64,000 nucleotides of DNA from the NCBI RefSeq assembly GCF_963676815.1, contig NZ_OY781365.1, positions 4,002,501 to 4,066,500 on the forward strand. Direction: 5' to 3'. Origin of the DNA: an uncultured Draconibacterium sp. (GTDB lineage: Bacteria; Bacteroidota; Bacteroidia; Bacteroidales; Prolixibacteraceae). Positions 33,846 through 42,967 of this stretch are shown piece after piece (within the stretch, counting starts at the first letter, position 1; every line of letters starts with the position of its first letter). The notes under the pieces are model-generated. The model was not told the DNA's origin. It saw only the letters and a program-made list of their open reading frames with translations, and made no database searches. Both the position numbers and the translations under genes were made by a program.

Positions 33846-33854
33846 AGAGAGAAT

Positions 33855-33943
33855 TATTCCCTGCATATTCCTTTTTATATTCCCTTTTTGATGTTATTGT
33901 TTTGTTATTCATCATTTTAGTGATTGCGGAATATTCCCTTTTG
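33855..33943. repeat. Four spaced TATTCC(C)TTTT motifs
   Basis: Copies start at 33855 (TATTCCCTGC, partial), 33866 (TATTCCTTTTT), 33878 (TATTCCCTTTTTG) and 33932 (TATTCCCTTTTG). The first three are spaced 11-12 bp, about one helical turn. They lie upstream of the excisionase-like gene and could be binding sites for it or another regulator. Confidence 0.4.
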
Positions 33944-34037
33944 TAATCGTTCCTCAATTTCTGGAAATCTTTGGTGTGTCAAACAACCGGATGCAGTAGC
34001 TACCATCCGAGGACAGGCAAAATCAAAGAAAACAGCA

Positions 34038-34361
34038 ATGAGTTTAAATGTACTTGAGTTAGCGGAGAAGTATCCAAAAGTAAAATTCGAGTTGACTGGT
34101 GAGGATTTAATGAAGTTCTCTGAAGATTTCCACGCAAGAAAAAGAAGGGAACTTGAAGAGGCTATCACATCCGAGAAAACCGAAACCTATCCAAGCGCTC
34201 GCACCGTCTGCGAAATGCTTGACGTGAATCACTCTACACTTTGGCGTTGGGCGAAACGCGGCTACCTCGTACCTATTAACGTAGGTGACAAAAACCGGTA
34301 CCGGATGAGTGATATTAAGAAGATCCTCGAAGGTGGAAGGAAAGCACTTCAAAATTCTTAG
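34038..34361 (+). CDS. Excisionase/MerR-like helix-turn-helix protein
   Basis: A 107-aa DNA-binding protein. I start it at ATG 34038 (MSLNVLELAEKYPKVKFELTG); the frame is open further up, but the added 38 residues look non-coding. The winged HTH of the excisionase type is residues 58-103: SARTVCEMLDVNHSTLWRWAKRGYLVPINVGDKNRYRMSDIKKIL. The N-terminal helix-rich part is of unknown role. It may be the recombination directionality factor or a replication regulator. It lies 2 bp before the initiator gene. Confidence 0.8.
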   Translation: MSLNVLELAEKYPKVKFELTGEDLMKFSEDFHARKRRELEEAITSEKTETYPSARTVCEMLDVNHSTLWRWAKRGYLVPINVGDKNRYRMSDIKKILEGGRKALQNS

Positions 34362-34363
34362 GT

Positions 34364-35080
34364 ATGGCTAAAAGGTTTACCGATACCGAAAAGTACAAGA
34401 AGCCTTTTATTCGCTCTTTAAAAGGACCATATAAGCTCCTTTGGGATTATTTGTACCACGATTGCAATCATGCCGGAATATGGATAGTTGATTTCGAGAT
34501 TGCCCAGGTTTATCTAGGATCAGATATGCCGGTAAGTAGTACTGAGGCTCTTAACGTATTTAACGATGATGAAATTCGAGTAATTGAGCTAAACGACGGC
34601 AAACAGTGGTTCATACCTTCTTTCATCGATTTCCAATACGGAATTTTAAATCCACAAAACAGAGCACACAATTCTGTTATTCAAATTCTAAATAAATATG
34701 GTTTATGGGAAGAGGGTAAGGGGCTAGTAAGGGGCTTACAAGCCCCTATGGATATGGTTAAAGAACAAGACATGGTTAAGGAACAAGACCAAGGAAAAAA
34801 GGCAAAGGAAATTCCTACACTTGAAGAATTCCTTGCATATGCCAAAGAAAAGGAGCCGGGAACATTTGAAGCCAAAAAGCACAATATCGAATTAAAGTAT
34901 CAAGCATGGATGGTAAATGGCTGGAAAAATGGAAACGGTAGACCGATTAAAAACTGGAAATCTACACTGTTAAACACACTTCCACACATTAACACAAATA
35001 ATTCAAATAAAAATGGAAAATCGACAGGAGTATTTACAGAACCTGCAACAGAGAGTCAACTCGATGGAGACCGAGTCTGA
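34364..35080 (+). CDS. Phage-type replication initiator-like protein
   Basis: A 238-aa protein with a winged-helix-like N-terminal half (KPFIRSLKGPYKLLWDYLYHDCNHAGIW, then DFEIAQVYLG), as in phage replisome organisers. A variable linker carries the repeat MVKEQD twice, and the C-terminal half (LEEFLAYAKEKEPGTFEAKKHNIELKYQAWMVNGWKNGNGRPIKNWKSTLLNTLP) is the form seen in DnaD-like or replication proteins next to helicase loaders. The DnaC-like gene starts inside its last 68 bp. The family match is from pattern only. The linker coding DNA is rich in repeats (34717-34789). Confidence 0.72.
   Translation: MAKRFTDTEKYKKPFIRSLKGPYKLLWDYLYHDCNHAGIWIVDFEIAQVYLGSDMPVSSTEALNVFNDDEIRVIELNDGKQWFIPSFIDFQYGILNPQNRAHNSVIQILNKYGLWEEGKGLVRGLQAPMDMVKEQDMVKEQDQGKKAKEIPTLEEFLAYAKEKEPGTFEAKKHNIELKYQAWMVNGWKNGNGRPIKNWKSTLLNTLPHINTNNSNKNGKSTGVFTEPATESQLDGDRV
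34717..34789. repeat. Iteron-like repeats inside the initiator gene, candidate origin
   Basis: TAAGGGGCT occurs twice in tandem (34717 and 34728, 11-bp spacing) and its core AGCCCCT appears inverted at 34741-34747, making a 7-bp hairpin. An 18-bp repeat follows, ATGGTTAAAGAACAAGAC (34754-34771) and ATGGTTAAGGAACAAGAC (34772-34789), with one mismatch. Phage initiator genes often contain their own origin; that is the inference here. Confidence 0.4.
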
Positions 35081-35825
35081 CGAGTTCAAGGATAATATAA
35101 TCGAATATCTGGTAAAAAATGGAAAAGTCTTTGGTGACCACCAAACTCAAGTTTATCTGCCATATGCTGGCAACAATGAGGAGCTAATGTATGACCTTCT
35201 TCAGCGCTATGTTAGAATCTATTGGCCTAAGTTTATTATAGATGATAACAATAGGCCCCTCATTAAATATTTGCTAAGCATAGCGGCAGGATCAGCCTCT
35301 AAAAAAGGTTTAATCATTCGTGGAACTGTAGGAGTCGGAAAGACTGCAACACTAAGAGTCATTCTTCAGTTTCGAAAAGATGTGCTGGCTTTTGACCCTG
35401 CAAGAAAGTTTGCAGAGTTAAATATTCAAGTTTTAGAACCAGCAACGCTTATCACGGATTTTAAGAAAAAGGAATATGAATTATTTGAAGACTGTACTTC
35501 TCAAGTACTATTCATTGATGACATTGGTCTTTCTACTGATTACAAGAATTATGGCACTCCTGTAAACATTATTGAACAAATGATTTATGCTCGATATGCT
35601 GCCTTTAAAGAGAATCCAACCCTTGAACTTTATGGAACAACGAATATCACATCTGCGAATCTTGAGAAGGTGATAGGAGAAAGGGCGATGAGTAGGCTCT
35701 TGGAGATGGTAGAGTGGAATAACGGTTTGCTTAAAGGTGATGATCGAAGAAAGAGCGAAAATCGTTTAATGCAATGGCCAACATTTAAAAGTTCGAATCC
35801 AACTTACAGGCCCGATAAATGGTAA
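35013..35825 (+). CDS. DnaC-like helicase loader ATPase
   Basis: A 270-aa AAA+ ATPase. Walker A is GTVGVGKT (about residues 103-110), Walker B LFIDDIG (about 165-171) and a sensor 1 LYGTTNIT near 207, with an arginine-finger candidate in RAMSRLLEM. This is the DnaC/IstB pattern of proteins that place the replicative helicase. It overlaps the initiator gene by 68 bp, the normal phage arrangement of an organiser followed by a loader. It would recruit host DnaB, since no helicase gene is present. Confidence 0.83.
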   Translation: MENRQEYLQNLQQRVNSMETESDEFKDNIIEYLVKNGKVFGDHQTQVYLPYAGNNEELMYDLLQRYVRIYWPKFIIDDNNRPLIKYLLSIAAGSASKKGLIIRGTVGVGKTATLRVILQFRKDVLAFDPARKFAELNIQVLEPATLITDFKKKEYELFEDCTSQVLFIDDIGLSTDYKNYGTPVNIIEQMIYARYAAFKENPTLELYGTTNITSANLEKVIGERAMSRLLEMVEWNNGLLKGDDRRKSENRLMQWPTFKSSNPTYRPDKW

Positions 35826-35900
35826 GGTGATCCATAAGAGATCACGGAAGAAAAACATAAATACTTTAAGTAGAGATAAATAGAAAAATAGAATTCGTTT

Positions 35901-35920
35901 TTGCACATAAAATTGCACGA
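35901..35920 (+). promoter_or_regulatory. Operator-like TTGCAC pair upstream of the late-type operon
   Basis: TTGCACAT (35901-35908) and TTGCACGA (35913-35920) are direct repeats 12 bp apart, ending 5 bp before the next start codon. TTGCACGA is the complement of TCGTGCAA found at the integrase promoter and at 50521 and 50532. Confidence 0.45.
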
Positions 35921-35925
35921 GAACT

Positions 35926-36345
35926 ATGAAATACTACAACACAATCAACATTCAAGGTAAAGAGATCCGTTACAATTACGATAAAGAAGGCCGGGCGGTA
36001 CCGATGAGCGGTGATATCCTTCGTCTGGTAGGTATTCCTGAGCTCATAGATGGAATTGACGAGCTGTATGGTTTTATGGAAAACTACGACAGTGAAGGTC
36101 TTTTAAAGTGGGCTTCATATCGCACAGATTTAAGGTGTCCTTTCGTGAAAAATCAATTGTACCGGTATTTTTTAATCGATATGGGGATTAGGATACATTG
36201 TGCAAATCAGCAAGACACAAAAAATGATGAGTGGCTTAGTGGTGTACATTGGATTCAAACCTTACTAGATGATTTTACAACTGAAAAAACAATTCAACGC
36301 GAAATGGAAAAAGAAGGATTCAACATACAATTAATAGAAGCATAA
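35926..36345 (+). CDS. Hypothetical protein, first gene of the structural-type operon
   Basis: A 139-aa soluble protein. It starts MKYYNTINIQGKEIRYNYDKEGR, and its middle, ELYGFMENYDSEGLLKWASYRTDLRCPF, is helical. I do not recognise it. It sits directly behind the TTGCAC operator pair and begins a rightward run of genes up to 44783. The next gene starts 3 bp after its stop, so it is part of an operon with the MuF-type and tape measure genes. Confidence 0.68.
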   Translation: MKYYNTINIQGKEIRYNYDKEGRAVPMSGDILRLVGIPELIDGIDELYGFMENYDSEGLLKWASYRTDLRCPFVKNQLYRYFLIDMGIRIHCANQQDTKNDEWLSGVHWIQTLLDDFTTEKTIQREMEKEGFNIQLIEA

Positions 36346-36348
36346 GGC

Positions 36349-36825
36349 ATGAAAAAGAATTTGTTACACTTCAATGAGGCTGCAGCGTTAAAACAGCTTT
36401 CTGAGCTGGGCAAAGCCCGAGACGAGTTTCAAGAGATTGTTGACGAGTTTTACCAAATAGTAGGAAAAAATTGCACTCTGAAACTGGAAGAGTTAAAGTC
36501 GTTTGTTAGGTCCGGCCTTAATAGTGTTGAAGCGAATCTGAAAGAGATCAACACAATCCTTGCTAAAAAGCACATACCATCTGGAAAAATTGCTGGATTG
36601 CAAGTAGATTTTGAAAAGCTCGATCAATTCCTACAATTGCCAGATATTGGAGAGTTGGTAGGATTGATTGAAGTGATGTCGCTTTCATCGTTATCCTACC
36701 TGTCACCCGAGTACTTTAAACTTGAAAACAACACTCTGTCAATTCTTGAAGGCGTTGAAGATCAAATTATGGAGTCTCATAAACTCTACATCCAGAATGA
36801 GGCTGAAGCAGAACGTACATTATAA
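36349..36825 (+). CDS. Hypothetical helical protein before the MuF gene
   Basis: A 158-aa protein made almost entirely of helices with coiled-coil-like heptads (KQLSELGKARDEFQEIVDEFYQIVGK). No family is recognised. It lies 4 bp before the MuF-type gene in the same operon. A chaperone or scaffold for its neighbour is possible given position, but this is only inference. Confidence 0.65.
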   Translation: MKKNLLHFNEAAALKQLSELGKARDEFQEIVDEFYQIVGKNCTLKLEELKSFVRSGLNSVEANLKEINTILAKKHIPSGKIAGLQVDFEKLDQFLQLPDIGELVGLIEVMSLSSLSYLSPEYFKLENNTLSILEGVEDQIMESHKLYIQNEAEAERTL

Positions 36826-36829
36826 GACA

Positions 36830-37861
36830 ATGAAGAAAATAACATTCCATGAGCGGCAACACATTAACCGCCTCCTACAGCAGCAGGGAAGTGTGAAGTA
36901 TATTTTCGATGAGTTTGTGAAAAAAACCGGTTACTATTTGACTCAATTTGTGGAGCCAGGTAATATGAGTTTGTGGACCAGAAACAAACACATTGAAAAG
37001 ATGTTGGATAGCGAGTTAAAGATCCTTCATGATAAGCTAGTACAAAATATTAGTGATTTTACAACCGATGCATGGAATCGAAGCCATGCCAATACTGATG
37101 AAATTATAGAGGCTTTTATTAAAGATCTTCCTATCAGTAAAATAGTTAAAGAAGGAATGTTTGCCCGAAATGCCGAAGGGTTACAAACATTTTTGAAACG
37201 CAAGGTTGATGGACTAACATTTTCAGAGCGTGTATGGAAGCTGGCAGATGGAGCCAAAGAGAATATCGAATTTTATTTAGAGTCTGGGCTTGCAACAGGA
37301 AGGAGGGCAGACTTGATTAGCCAGGATATCCGTCAGCTGCTCCAAAACCCTGACCGTCGTTTTCATCGCATCCGTAATAAAGATGGCAAGCTGGTACCAT
37401 CGGCTCCAATGAAAGACTACAATCCCGGGCGCGGTGTTTACCGGAGCAGCTATAAAAATGCAATGCGACTGGCCGTAACCAATACCAATGCCATGTACCG
37501 GCAAACGGATTGTGAACGTTGGAGCCAATTGGATTTTATCAAAGGCATAAAAATACAGCGTTCCAGTTCAGCCAGTGAACCTTGTGTTATTTGCGATCCG
37601 TTGGCCGGCAAATATCCAAAAGATTATGTGTTCAAAGGCTGGCACCCCTGGTGCATCTGTTATGCCGTTCCGATATTAATGGATGAAGACGCTTTTATGG
37701 ATGCGCTTAATAATGATGATTTTTCGGGTGTTGATTATATCAAAGATATTCCAACAGAAAGCCGTGTTTTCTTTCAAAAAGAGCTCGAAAAGAAGAGTGT
37801 AACACTTGATTCATACCTCTTTAAAGATAATCGTAAGTACTTCCAAAACCCCTTGAAATAA
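36830..37861 (+). CDS. Phage MuF-type minor head protein
   Basis: A 343-aa protein. Start at ATG 36830, 4 bp after the previous stop; the frame is open 36 codons further up within the previous gene, which I reject. The C-terminal half is the MuF/minor capsid fold: SYKNAMRLAVTNTNAMYRQTDCERWSQL, then the Cys/His cluster CVICDPLAGKYPKDYV and WHPWCICY (about residues 255-285). In phages such proteins sit near the portal and some carry toxin domains; none is obvious here. No portal, capsid or terminase gene is nearby. Confidence 0.8.
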   Translation: MKKITFHERQHINRLLQQQGSVKYIFDEFVKKTGYYLTQFVEPGNMSLWTRNKHIEKMLDSELKILHDKLVQNISDFTTDAWNRSHANTDEIIEAFIKDLPISKIVKEGMFARNAEGLQTFLKRKVDGLTFSERVWKLADGAKENIEFYLESGLATGRRADLISQDIRQLLQNPDRRFHRIRNKDGKLVPSAPMKDYNPGRGVYRSSYKNAMRLAVTNTNAMYRQTDCERWSQLDFIKGIKIQRSSSASEPCVICDPLAGKYPKDYVFKGWHPWCICYAVPILMDEDAFMDALNNDDFSGVDYIKDIPTESRVFFQKELEKKSVTLDSYLFKDNRKYFQNPLK

Positions 37862-37934
37862 AAGCTTTTAGAGGATTCTGAATATATTTTAGATATAGCG
37901 AAACAAACAGTACAAATGAAACAACTGAAAGGCT

Positions 37935-40900
37935 ATGAACGATAAAGAATGGTACGCGATAGGTATTGATACTTCAGACTTCTATAAACAGGCGAAACAA
38001 ACTAAAAGAGAGTTTACAAGTATTGGCAATACGGCCTACAATGCCGGAATGAAAGTCGATCGTTCGTTTCAGATGATTGGTAAAGGAGCCTTGGCCTATT
38101 TGAGCGTTCGTCAACTTGCTCAGTATTCAAATGCTATTATTCAGATTCGCGGCGAATTCCAGCAACTAGGTATTGCCTTTGAAACCATGCTTGGCAGCAA
38201 GGCCCAGGCTGATAAGCTAATGGCCGAAACTGTTACCTTCGCACAGAAAACCCCGTTTACATTAACCGACGTAGCTTCTAACATAAAACAGCTGATGGCA
38301 ATGGGAATTGCTACCGAAGATGTAATGGACACCATGAAAGCATTGGGTGATGTAGCTGCAGGTGTCTCGGTACCAATATCAAGGATAGCTGTAAATTACG
38401 GACAGGTAGCCACGCTGGGTAAATTGCAGAGTAGAGAATTAAAAGATTTTGCAATGGCCGGAATTCCGTTAGTTGACGAGCTGGCTAAAAACCTCGGAAA
38501 AACCAAAAACGAAATTCAGGACTTAATCTCAGCTGGACGGGTTGGATTCCCGGAAGTAGAAAAAGCATTCCAAACTATGGCTTCTGAAGGTGGTAAGTTC
38601 TACAACCTGATGGAGAAACAGAATGCTTCCGTAACCGGACAAATCAGTAACCTTCAGGATAAGATTGAGGTGATGATGAACCAGATCGGTGAATCGAATG
38701 AAGGGCTTATTTACAGCGGAATTGAAGGTGTTAGTTACCTGGTAGATAACTATGAGGAAATAGGAAAAGTACTGACCGGATTAGTTGTTACATATGGTAC
38801 CTACAAAGCAGCATTAATGACTGTTGCTGCACTTGAAGGGGTTGTTGCTTCGAGTAAAACGGCATTGTTGTATCTGGAAATGTCGAGGGGATTGGGACAG
38901 GTAACTTTAGCGCACAGGGCAAGAGCTGTTGCTATGGGGATTGAAACAAAAGCACAGGCCGCATTAAATGCAGTAATGGCTGTGAATCCTTATGTATTAC
39001 TAACCACGGTAGCTGTGGGAGCCGCTGCTGCTATTTGGGTGCTCCACGATAGCACAACCGCAGCCGAGAAAGCGCAGAAGAGATACAACGAAGAGCTTGA
39101 AAAAACGAAGGAGGCCAAAGAAAAACTAACTTCAAAAACGAACGCTTTAATATCCGCAATTAAAGACGAAACGAAAAGTAACTATGAACGGTTAAAATCG
39201 TACCGAGATCTTCAGCGTGAGTACCCTCGTTTATTTAAAGATATGGATGTTGCTGAATTCAAAGCAATACCAGATCAAGAATTGAAATTCAAAATAAATG
39301 TAGAACGCGACGATAAGGAGTTGAAGGAGCTTGAAAATGATTATAAAGCAACTCTTAATCGAATTAATGATTTGGAGGAGCAGTATAATTCAATGAGTTT
39401 AAAATCTGATAGGTATGGTACTTATTTGATTCGTTTACAACAGAAAATTACCCTTGAAAAAGAATATTTAAAAAAGCAGGAAAAGGAAATTGAGAATGCA
39501 AAGAAAATCAGAAAAGAAGCCGAGTTTGAAGCCAAGCCAACAAATGAAAAACTCGATTATTACAACAAAGAGCTGGAATCGCTGAAACAGCAACGTGCTG
39601 AGATTGAAAAAACACTGTTGAAATCGGAAGAAATTAACGGTCAGTGGGGCCAGTTTGGAGTACAAACGATAATTAACACCGGGAAGCTTGATGATATAAA
39701 CACCAAAATTGAAGAAACAGCTGGCAAGATTGGAAAACTAACCGGGCAAGCTCCTGCAGTAGAAAATAAGGCTTATTGGGAAACCCAGAGAAAAGAGGCG
39801 AAAGAAGCATTGGAGGCGATGACCGCAGCACAGGAAGGTACCAAAGACTGGAACGAAAATATTGATAAACTGAACGAAGCGCAAAGCAAACTAAAACTTT
39901 ATGATTTTACTCCTCAAGTAGAAAAATACGCTGAGCAGCTTCAAAAACAACTCCGGGAAGCACTGGCCAACAAACTGGGAATAACTATTGATGTTGAACC
40001 TACTTTACAAATCAAAAAAGACAAGTTAGAAGCTTTAAAGAATGAACTGTCTGCTTTAACCGATGAATCGAAAGACGGAAGCCCTAATCTTGAACGCAGA
40101 CTTTATATAACAAAAGAAATCAGCAAACTTGAATCGGAAATAAATAATACAACAATTAAAGGGCGCAAGGCTAAAATTGATGTTACAAAAGTAACTCATA
40201 AGCAACTCAAGCCAATGAAGCAGCTTACTGAGGAGGAGATTAAAAGGCTTGAAGTACAAAGCCAGCAAATTGACTCATTACAATTGCAACAAGGAATATA
40301 CCTTGATTTAGCAGAAGGGATTAATAAGAGCACGGAATTGCTTGGAGCATTTGGTTTTGCAGTTGGTGAGTTGGATAATGATTTGGGGCGTACAATTAAT
40401 CAAATGGCTGATCTTGCTTTCAATGCTTCTGCCTTGTTTGGTAATTTAGGCACTGGCAATATGCTTGGTGCTGTTACCTCCGGATTGGGATTTTTGGGCA
40501 ATGTATTTGCTCTATTTAAAGATGATGAAGACCATACGGTTACAGCCCTCGAAGCAATTAACAGAAGCCTTGAAACTCAATCTTCAATTCTTGCATCTTT
40601 AACCGGAGAAAGTTGGTTTAGCCTGATGAGCAAACAGGCAAGTGATTATAAAACAAAAATCGATGAATCAACTGATTCTCTTCGAAATCTTAATCTATTA
40701 ACCAAAGAGGAAAATGATTTAATGCGCGAGGCCTGGAGGCAGCATCAAGAATCTTATCCTTATTGGACCGGTTCTGGGCCGATTAGTTGGAGCGATTTTA
40801 AAGACTTAAAAGGATATGTCTCTGAGACGTCAGGATGGGACATTGATCAATTCATTAAGGCCTGGGGAAATGGTGAAATTGCTTTGTCAGAAGAAGCGCA

Positions 40901-41585
40901 GGAGTATATTAACAATGCAGTTGAAGCTCAAAAAGGACTTGATAATTTGTATGCGGATTTAACTCTACTTACAGGTGAATCTATGGCAGATTCAATTATT
41001 CAAGGATTTAAAGAAGGGAAAACTGCGGCTGCGGACTTTGCAGATAATTTTGAAGATATGATGACTAATGCCATCCTAAATTCAATAAAGATGCAATTTC
41101 TAACCCCATTACTGCAAGCCTGGAACGAGGATCTTTATAATTACATGAATGACCAGGACGGGTTAACAGAGGATGAGATAAAGGCCCTACGACAAAAATA
41201 CCAGAATATTATTGATACGGGATATGCACAGGTTGAGGCTCTTGAAAAGATTACCGGATTGGATTTAACAGGTAATACAGACACCGGAGGCTATTCAGAA
41301 GCCCAAGGTATCTCAAGAAGCTTGACAGAAGAAACAGGTTCCTTAATTGTTGGTCAATTCTACTCAATGCGGTTAAGCCTTAAAGAGATTGAGAAAAACA
41401 CTGGCTACAATTATAAGCTTGAGTCAATTGATGAAAACACCCGACAGGCGACTGATTATTTAATGCAGAGTGTTGCGTTACAGCAGGAAATTGCTGACAA
41501 TACAAGTCATAATGTAAGGATTAATGATTTGATAGATAAAGTTGAAGAGACTAATAAAATTCTTAAAGAAGGATTGACACAATGA
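37935..41585 (+). CDS. Tape measure protein
   Basis: A 1216-aa phage tail length-determining protein. The tape measure domain is residues 60-265 (AFETMLGSKAQADKLMAETVTFAQKTPFTL, LMAMGIATEDVMDTMKALGDVAAG, then MAGIPLVDELAKNLG). Two hydrophobic stretches lie near 285-300 and 350-375. A long coiled coil (about 380-800, rich in Glu, Lys and Leu) forms the ruler, and a helical C-terminal part follows. In siphophages such a length would correspond to a tail of ordinary size. No tube, sheath or other tail gene neighbours it. The next gene overlaps the stop by 4 bp. Confidence 0.9.
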   Translation: MNDKEWYAIGIDTSDFYKQAKQTKREFTSIGNTAYNAGMKVDRSFQMIGKGALAYLSVRQLAQYSNAIIQIRGEFQQLGIAFETMLGSKAQADKLMAETVTFAQKTPFTLTDVASNIKQLMAMGIATEDVMDTMKALGDVAAGVSVPISRIAVNYGQVATLGKLQSRELKDFAMAGIPLVDELAKNLGKTKNEIQDLISAGRVGFPEVEKAFQTMASEGGKFYNLMEKQNASVTGQISNLQDKIEVMMNQIGESNEGLIYSGIEGVSYLVDNYEEIGKVLTGLVVTYGTYKAALMTVAALEGVVASSKTALLYLEMSRGLGQVTLAHRARAVAMGIETKAQAALNAVMAVNPYVLLTTVAVGAAAAIWVLHDSTTAAEKAQKRYNEELEKTKEAKEKLTSKTNALISAIKDETKSNYERLKSYRDLQREYPRLFKDMDVAEFKAIPDQELKFKINVERDDKELKELENDYKATLNRINDLEEQYNSMSLKSDRYGTYLIRLQQKITLEKEYLKKQEKEIENAKKIRKEAEFEAKPTNEKLDYYNKELESLKQQRAEIEKTLLKSEEINGQWGQFGVQTIINTGKLDDINTKIEETAGKIGKLTGQAPAVENKAYWETQRKEAKEALEAMTAAQEGTKDWNENIDKLNEAQSKLKLYDFTPQVEKYAEQLQKQLREALANKLGITIDVEPTLQIKKDKLEALKNELSALTDESKDGSPNLERRLYITKEISKLESEINNTTIKGRKAKIDVTKVTHKQLKPMKQLTEEEIKRLEVQSQQIDSLQLQQGIYLDLAEGINKSTELLGAFGFAVGELDNDLGRTINQMADLAFNASALFGNLGTGNMLGAVTSGLGFLGNVFALFKDDEDHTVTALEAINRSLETQSSILASLTGESWFSLMSKQASDYKTKIDESTDSLRNLNLLTKEENDLMREAWRQHQESYPYWTGSGPISWSDFKDLKGYVSETSGWDIDQFIKAWGNGEIALSEEAQEYINNAVEAQKGLDNLYADLTLLTGESMADSIIQGFKEGKTAAADFADNFEDMMTNAILNSIKMQFLTPLLQAWNEDLYNYMNDQDGLTEDEIKALRQKYQNIIDTGYAQVEALEKITGLDLTGNTDTGGYSEAQGISRSLTEETGSLIVGQFYSMRLSLKEIEKNTGYNYKLESIDENTRQATDYLMQSVALQQEIADNTSHNVRINDLIDKVEETNKILKEGLTQ

Positions 41586-41788
41586 ATAAAAAGAAGAATC
41601 AAACACCCAGCAAGCAATTCGATGAATTGAAGGAAATTGCTAAAAAGGCTTACATGGTTCAGCAGCAGCTTTCTCTGTTAAATCAGGCCTATCAAACTTT
41701 TATTAAGGAAAAAGGATTGTCCGAAGAGTTTAAACAGTGGCATACTGACAAGTGTCTGGATCACATAATTGATATGAAAAAAAATTAA
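41582..41788 (+). CDS. Small hypothetical protein coupled to the tape measure gene
   Basis: A 68-aa charged helical protein whose ATG overlaps the tape measure stop (ATGA). Translational coupling and position suggest a tape measure partner such as a chaperone or tail assembly factor. I recognise no family. About 120 bp without a gene follows it. Confidence 0.6.
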   Translation: MNKKKNQTPSKQFDELKEIAKKAYMVQQQLSLLNQAYQTFIKEKGLSEEFKQWHTDKCLDHIIDMKKN

Positions 41789-41908
41789 ACCGTATCACGC
41801 ATAATAAAGATTATAGGACAATTGGCGGTTTTGTAAGTGTTGTTAAATCAGTAGTTTAATGAGTTTTGTTGTAAAAATCTTGTGTCAAAAACTATAAATC
41901 GAGTCAAT

Positions 41909-42967
41909 ATGACAGCAAAAACCATAACGAAAAGTAAGAAAGTGGACATTGCAAGTCCACAACCTCAAAGCAATATCGAAGGTTATCAAGAGTATGTTGA
42001 TGCCAGGCGCGAAAAGTGGCTGGCATATTCAAAATATTGTTGTTCAATGGAAGGAGCTGATGAGCTCGGACCGGTTGTTTTACAGAAGGTAATTACTGAA
42101 ACATTCTCCATGGACAACCAGGAGATTGAAGAGCTTTATATTCAAAAATGTGGTCAGTTTACCATGTTGGACCTCACTATCCATCGATTTATCAAGTTCA
42201 GTTCTCAGGATTTGATTCATCCAAATGATTACATAAAAAAGCGGTACCCGATGTGGCTTGATCATGCTGAATATCATTGCAACCTGCAGGGGATCCATGA
42301 TGAAGCCAATGATGTACTTAACGAAGTTCTTGTTTCCTTATTAAATAGGGGCGAAGCATGGTTGTTGCAAATGTGCAATACAAAAGCGAAATATGGTAAA
42401 TTTCCGAACAGCGATCCTTACATGGAAATGGATATCTACGTTTTAAGGATGATTCAACTAAATATTAAATCTCCAACATCTCCTTACCAAAATAAATATA
42501 AAAGTTCGAATGATCGTTTGAAGATCAATACGGATATTGATTTTACAAGGCTAATTGTTGAAGATGAAATTATTGATACAAATGATGACCCGGCTGAAAG
42601 TTTGAAACGGCATAAGCTAATCATGTGGGTATTCAGAAGTTTAGACCTAACAGCATTTGAACGCAAGGTGTTTGAGCACCGGTTTGTTATGGAGGAACTG
42701 ATGAGAACATGGCCCGGACCAGAAGGTAAAAAACAATGCTATGACGCTTATAATCGCGTTTCCGATGCAATTAAGATTATTCTATATCGACAGAATCATA
42801 TACAGAAGCAACCAGTATTAAAGGCGTCGAATTTAACAGCTACGGGAAAATGGCATCGACGGCTTACCGAACTAGTTGACGGTTTTTTCCAAAACAGAAT
42901 CATTCACCCAAAAAAATCAAAAACGAATAATAACCAGGGGAAACTCCCCACAAAACAAATAGCATGA
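41909..42967 (+). CDS. Sigma-70-like protein with duplicated region
   Basis: A 352-aa protein. ATG 41909 is preferred; GTG 41882 would add nine residues. Two segments resemble each other: KWLAYSKYCCSMEGADELGP (about 40-60) and MWLDHAEYHCNLQGIHDEAN (about 113-133), both followed by a helix ending in LL or TF. They look like sigma region 2 helices. Near 240-280, LDLTAFERKVFEHRFVMEEL with a following helix resembles region 4. This suggests a sigma-like regulator of the element. It is a pattern-based call. The next gene overlaps it by ATGA. Confidence 0.5.
   Translation: MTAKTITKSKKVDIASPQPQSNIEGYQEYVDARREKWLAYSKYCCSMEGADELGPVVLQKVITETFSMDNQEIEELYIQKCGQFTMLDLTIHRFIKFSSQDLIHPNDYIKKRYPMWLDHAEYHCNLQGIHDEANDVLNEVLVSLLNRGEAWLLQMCNTKAKYGKFPNSDPYMEMDIYVLRMIQLNIKSPTSPYQNKYKSSNDRLKINTDIDFTRLIVEDEIIDTNDDPAESLKRHKLIMWVFRSLDLTAFERKVFEHRFVMEELMRTWPGPEGKKQCYDAYNRVSDAIKIILYRQNHIQKQPVLKASNLTATGKWHRRLTELVDGFFQNRIIHPKKSKTNNNQGKLPTKQIA

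Noticed and set aside
36722..36829. Upstream extension of the MuF-type protein
   Set aside because: These codons overlap the previous gene and do not look like MuF N-termini; ATG 36830 follows that gene's stop properly.
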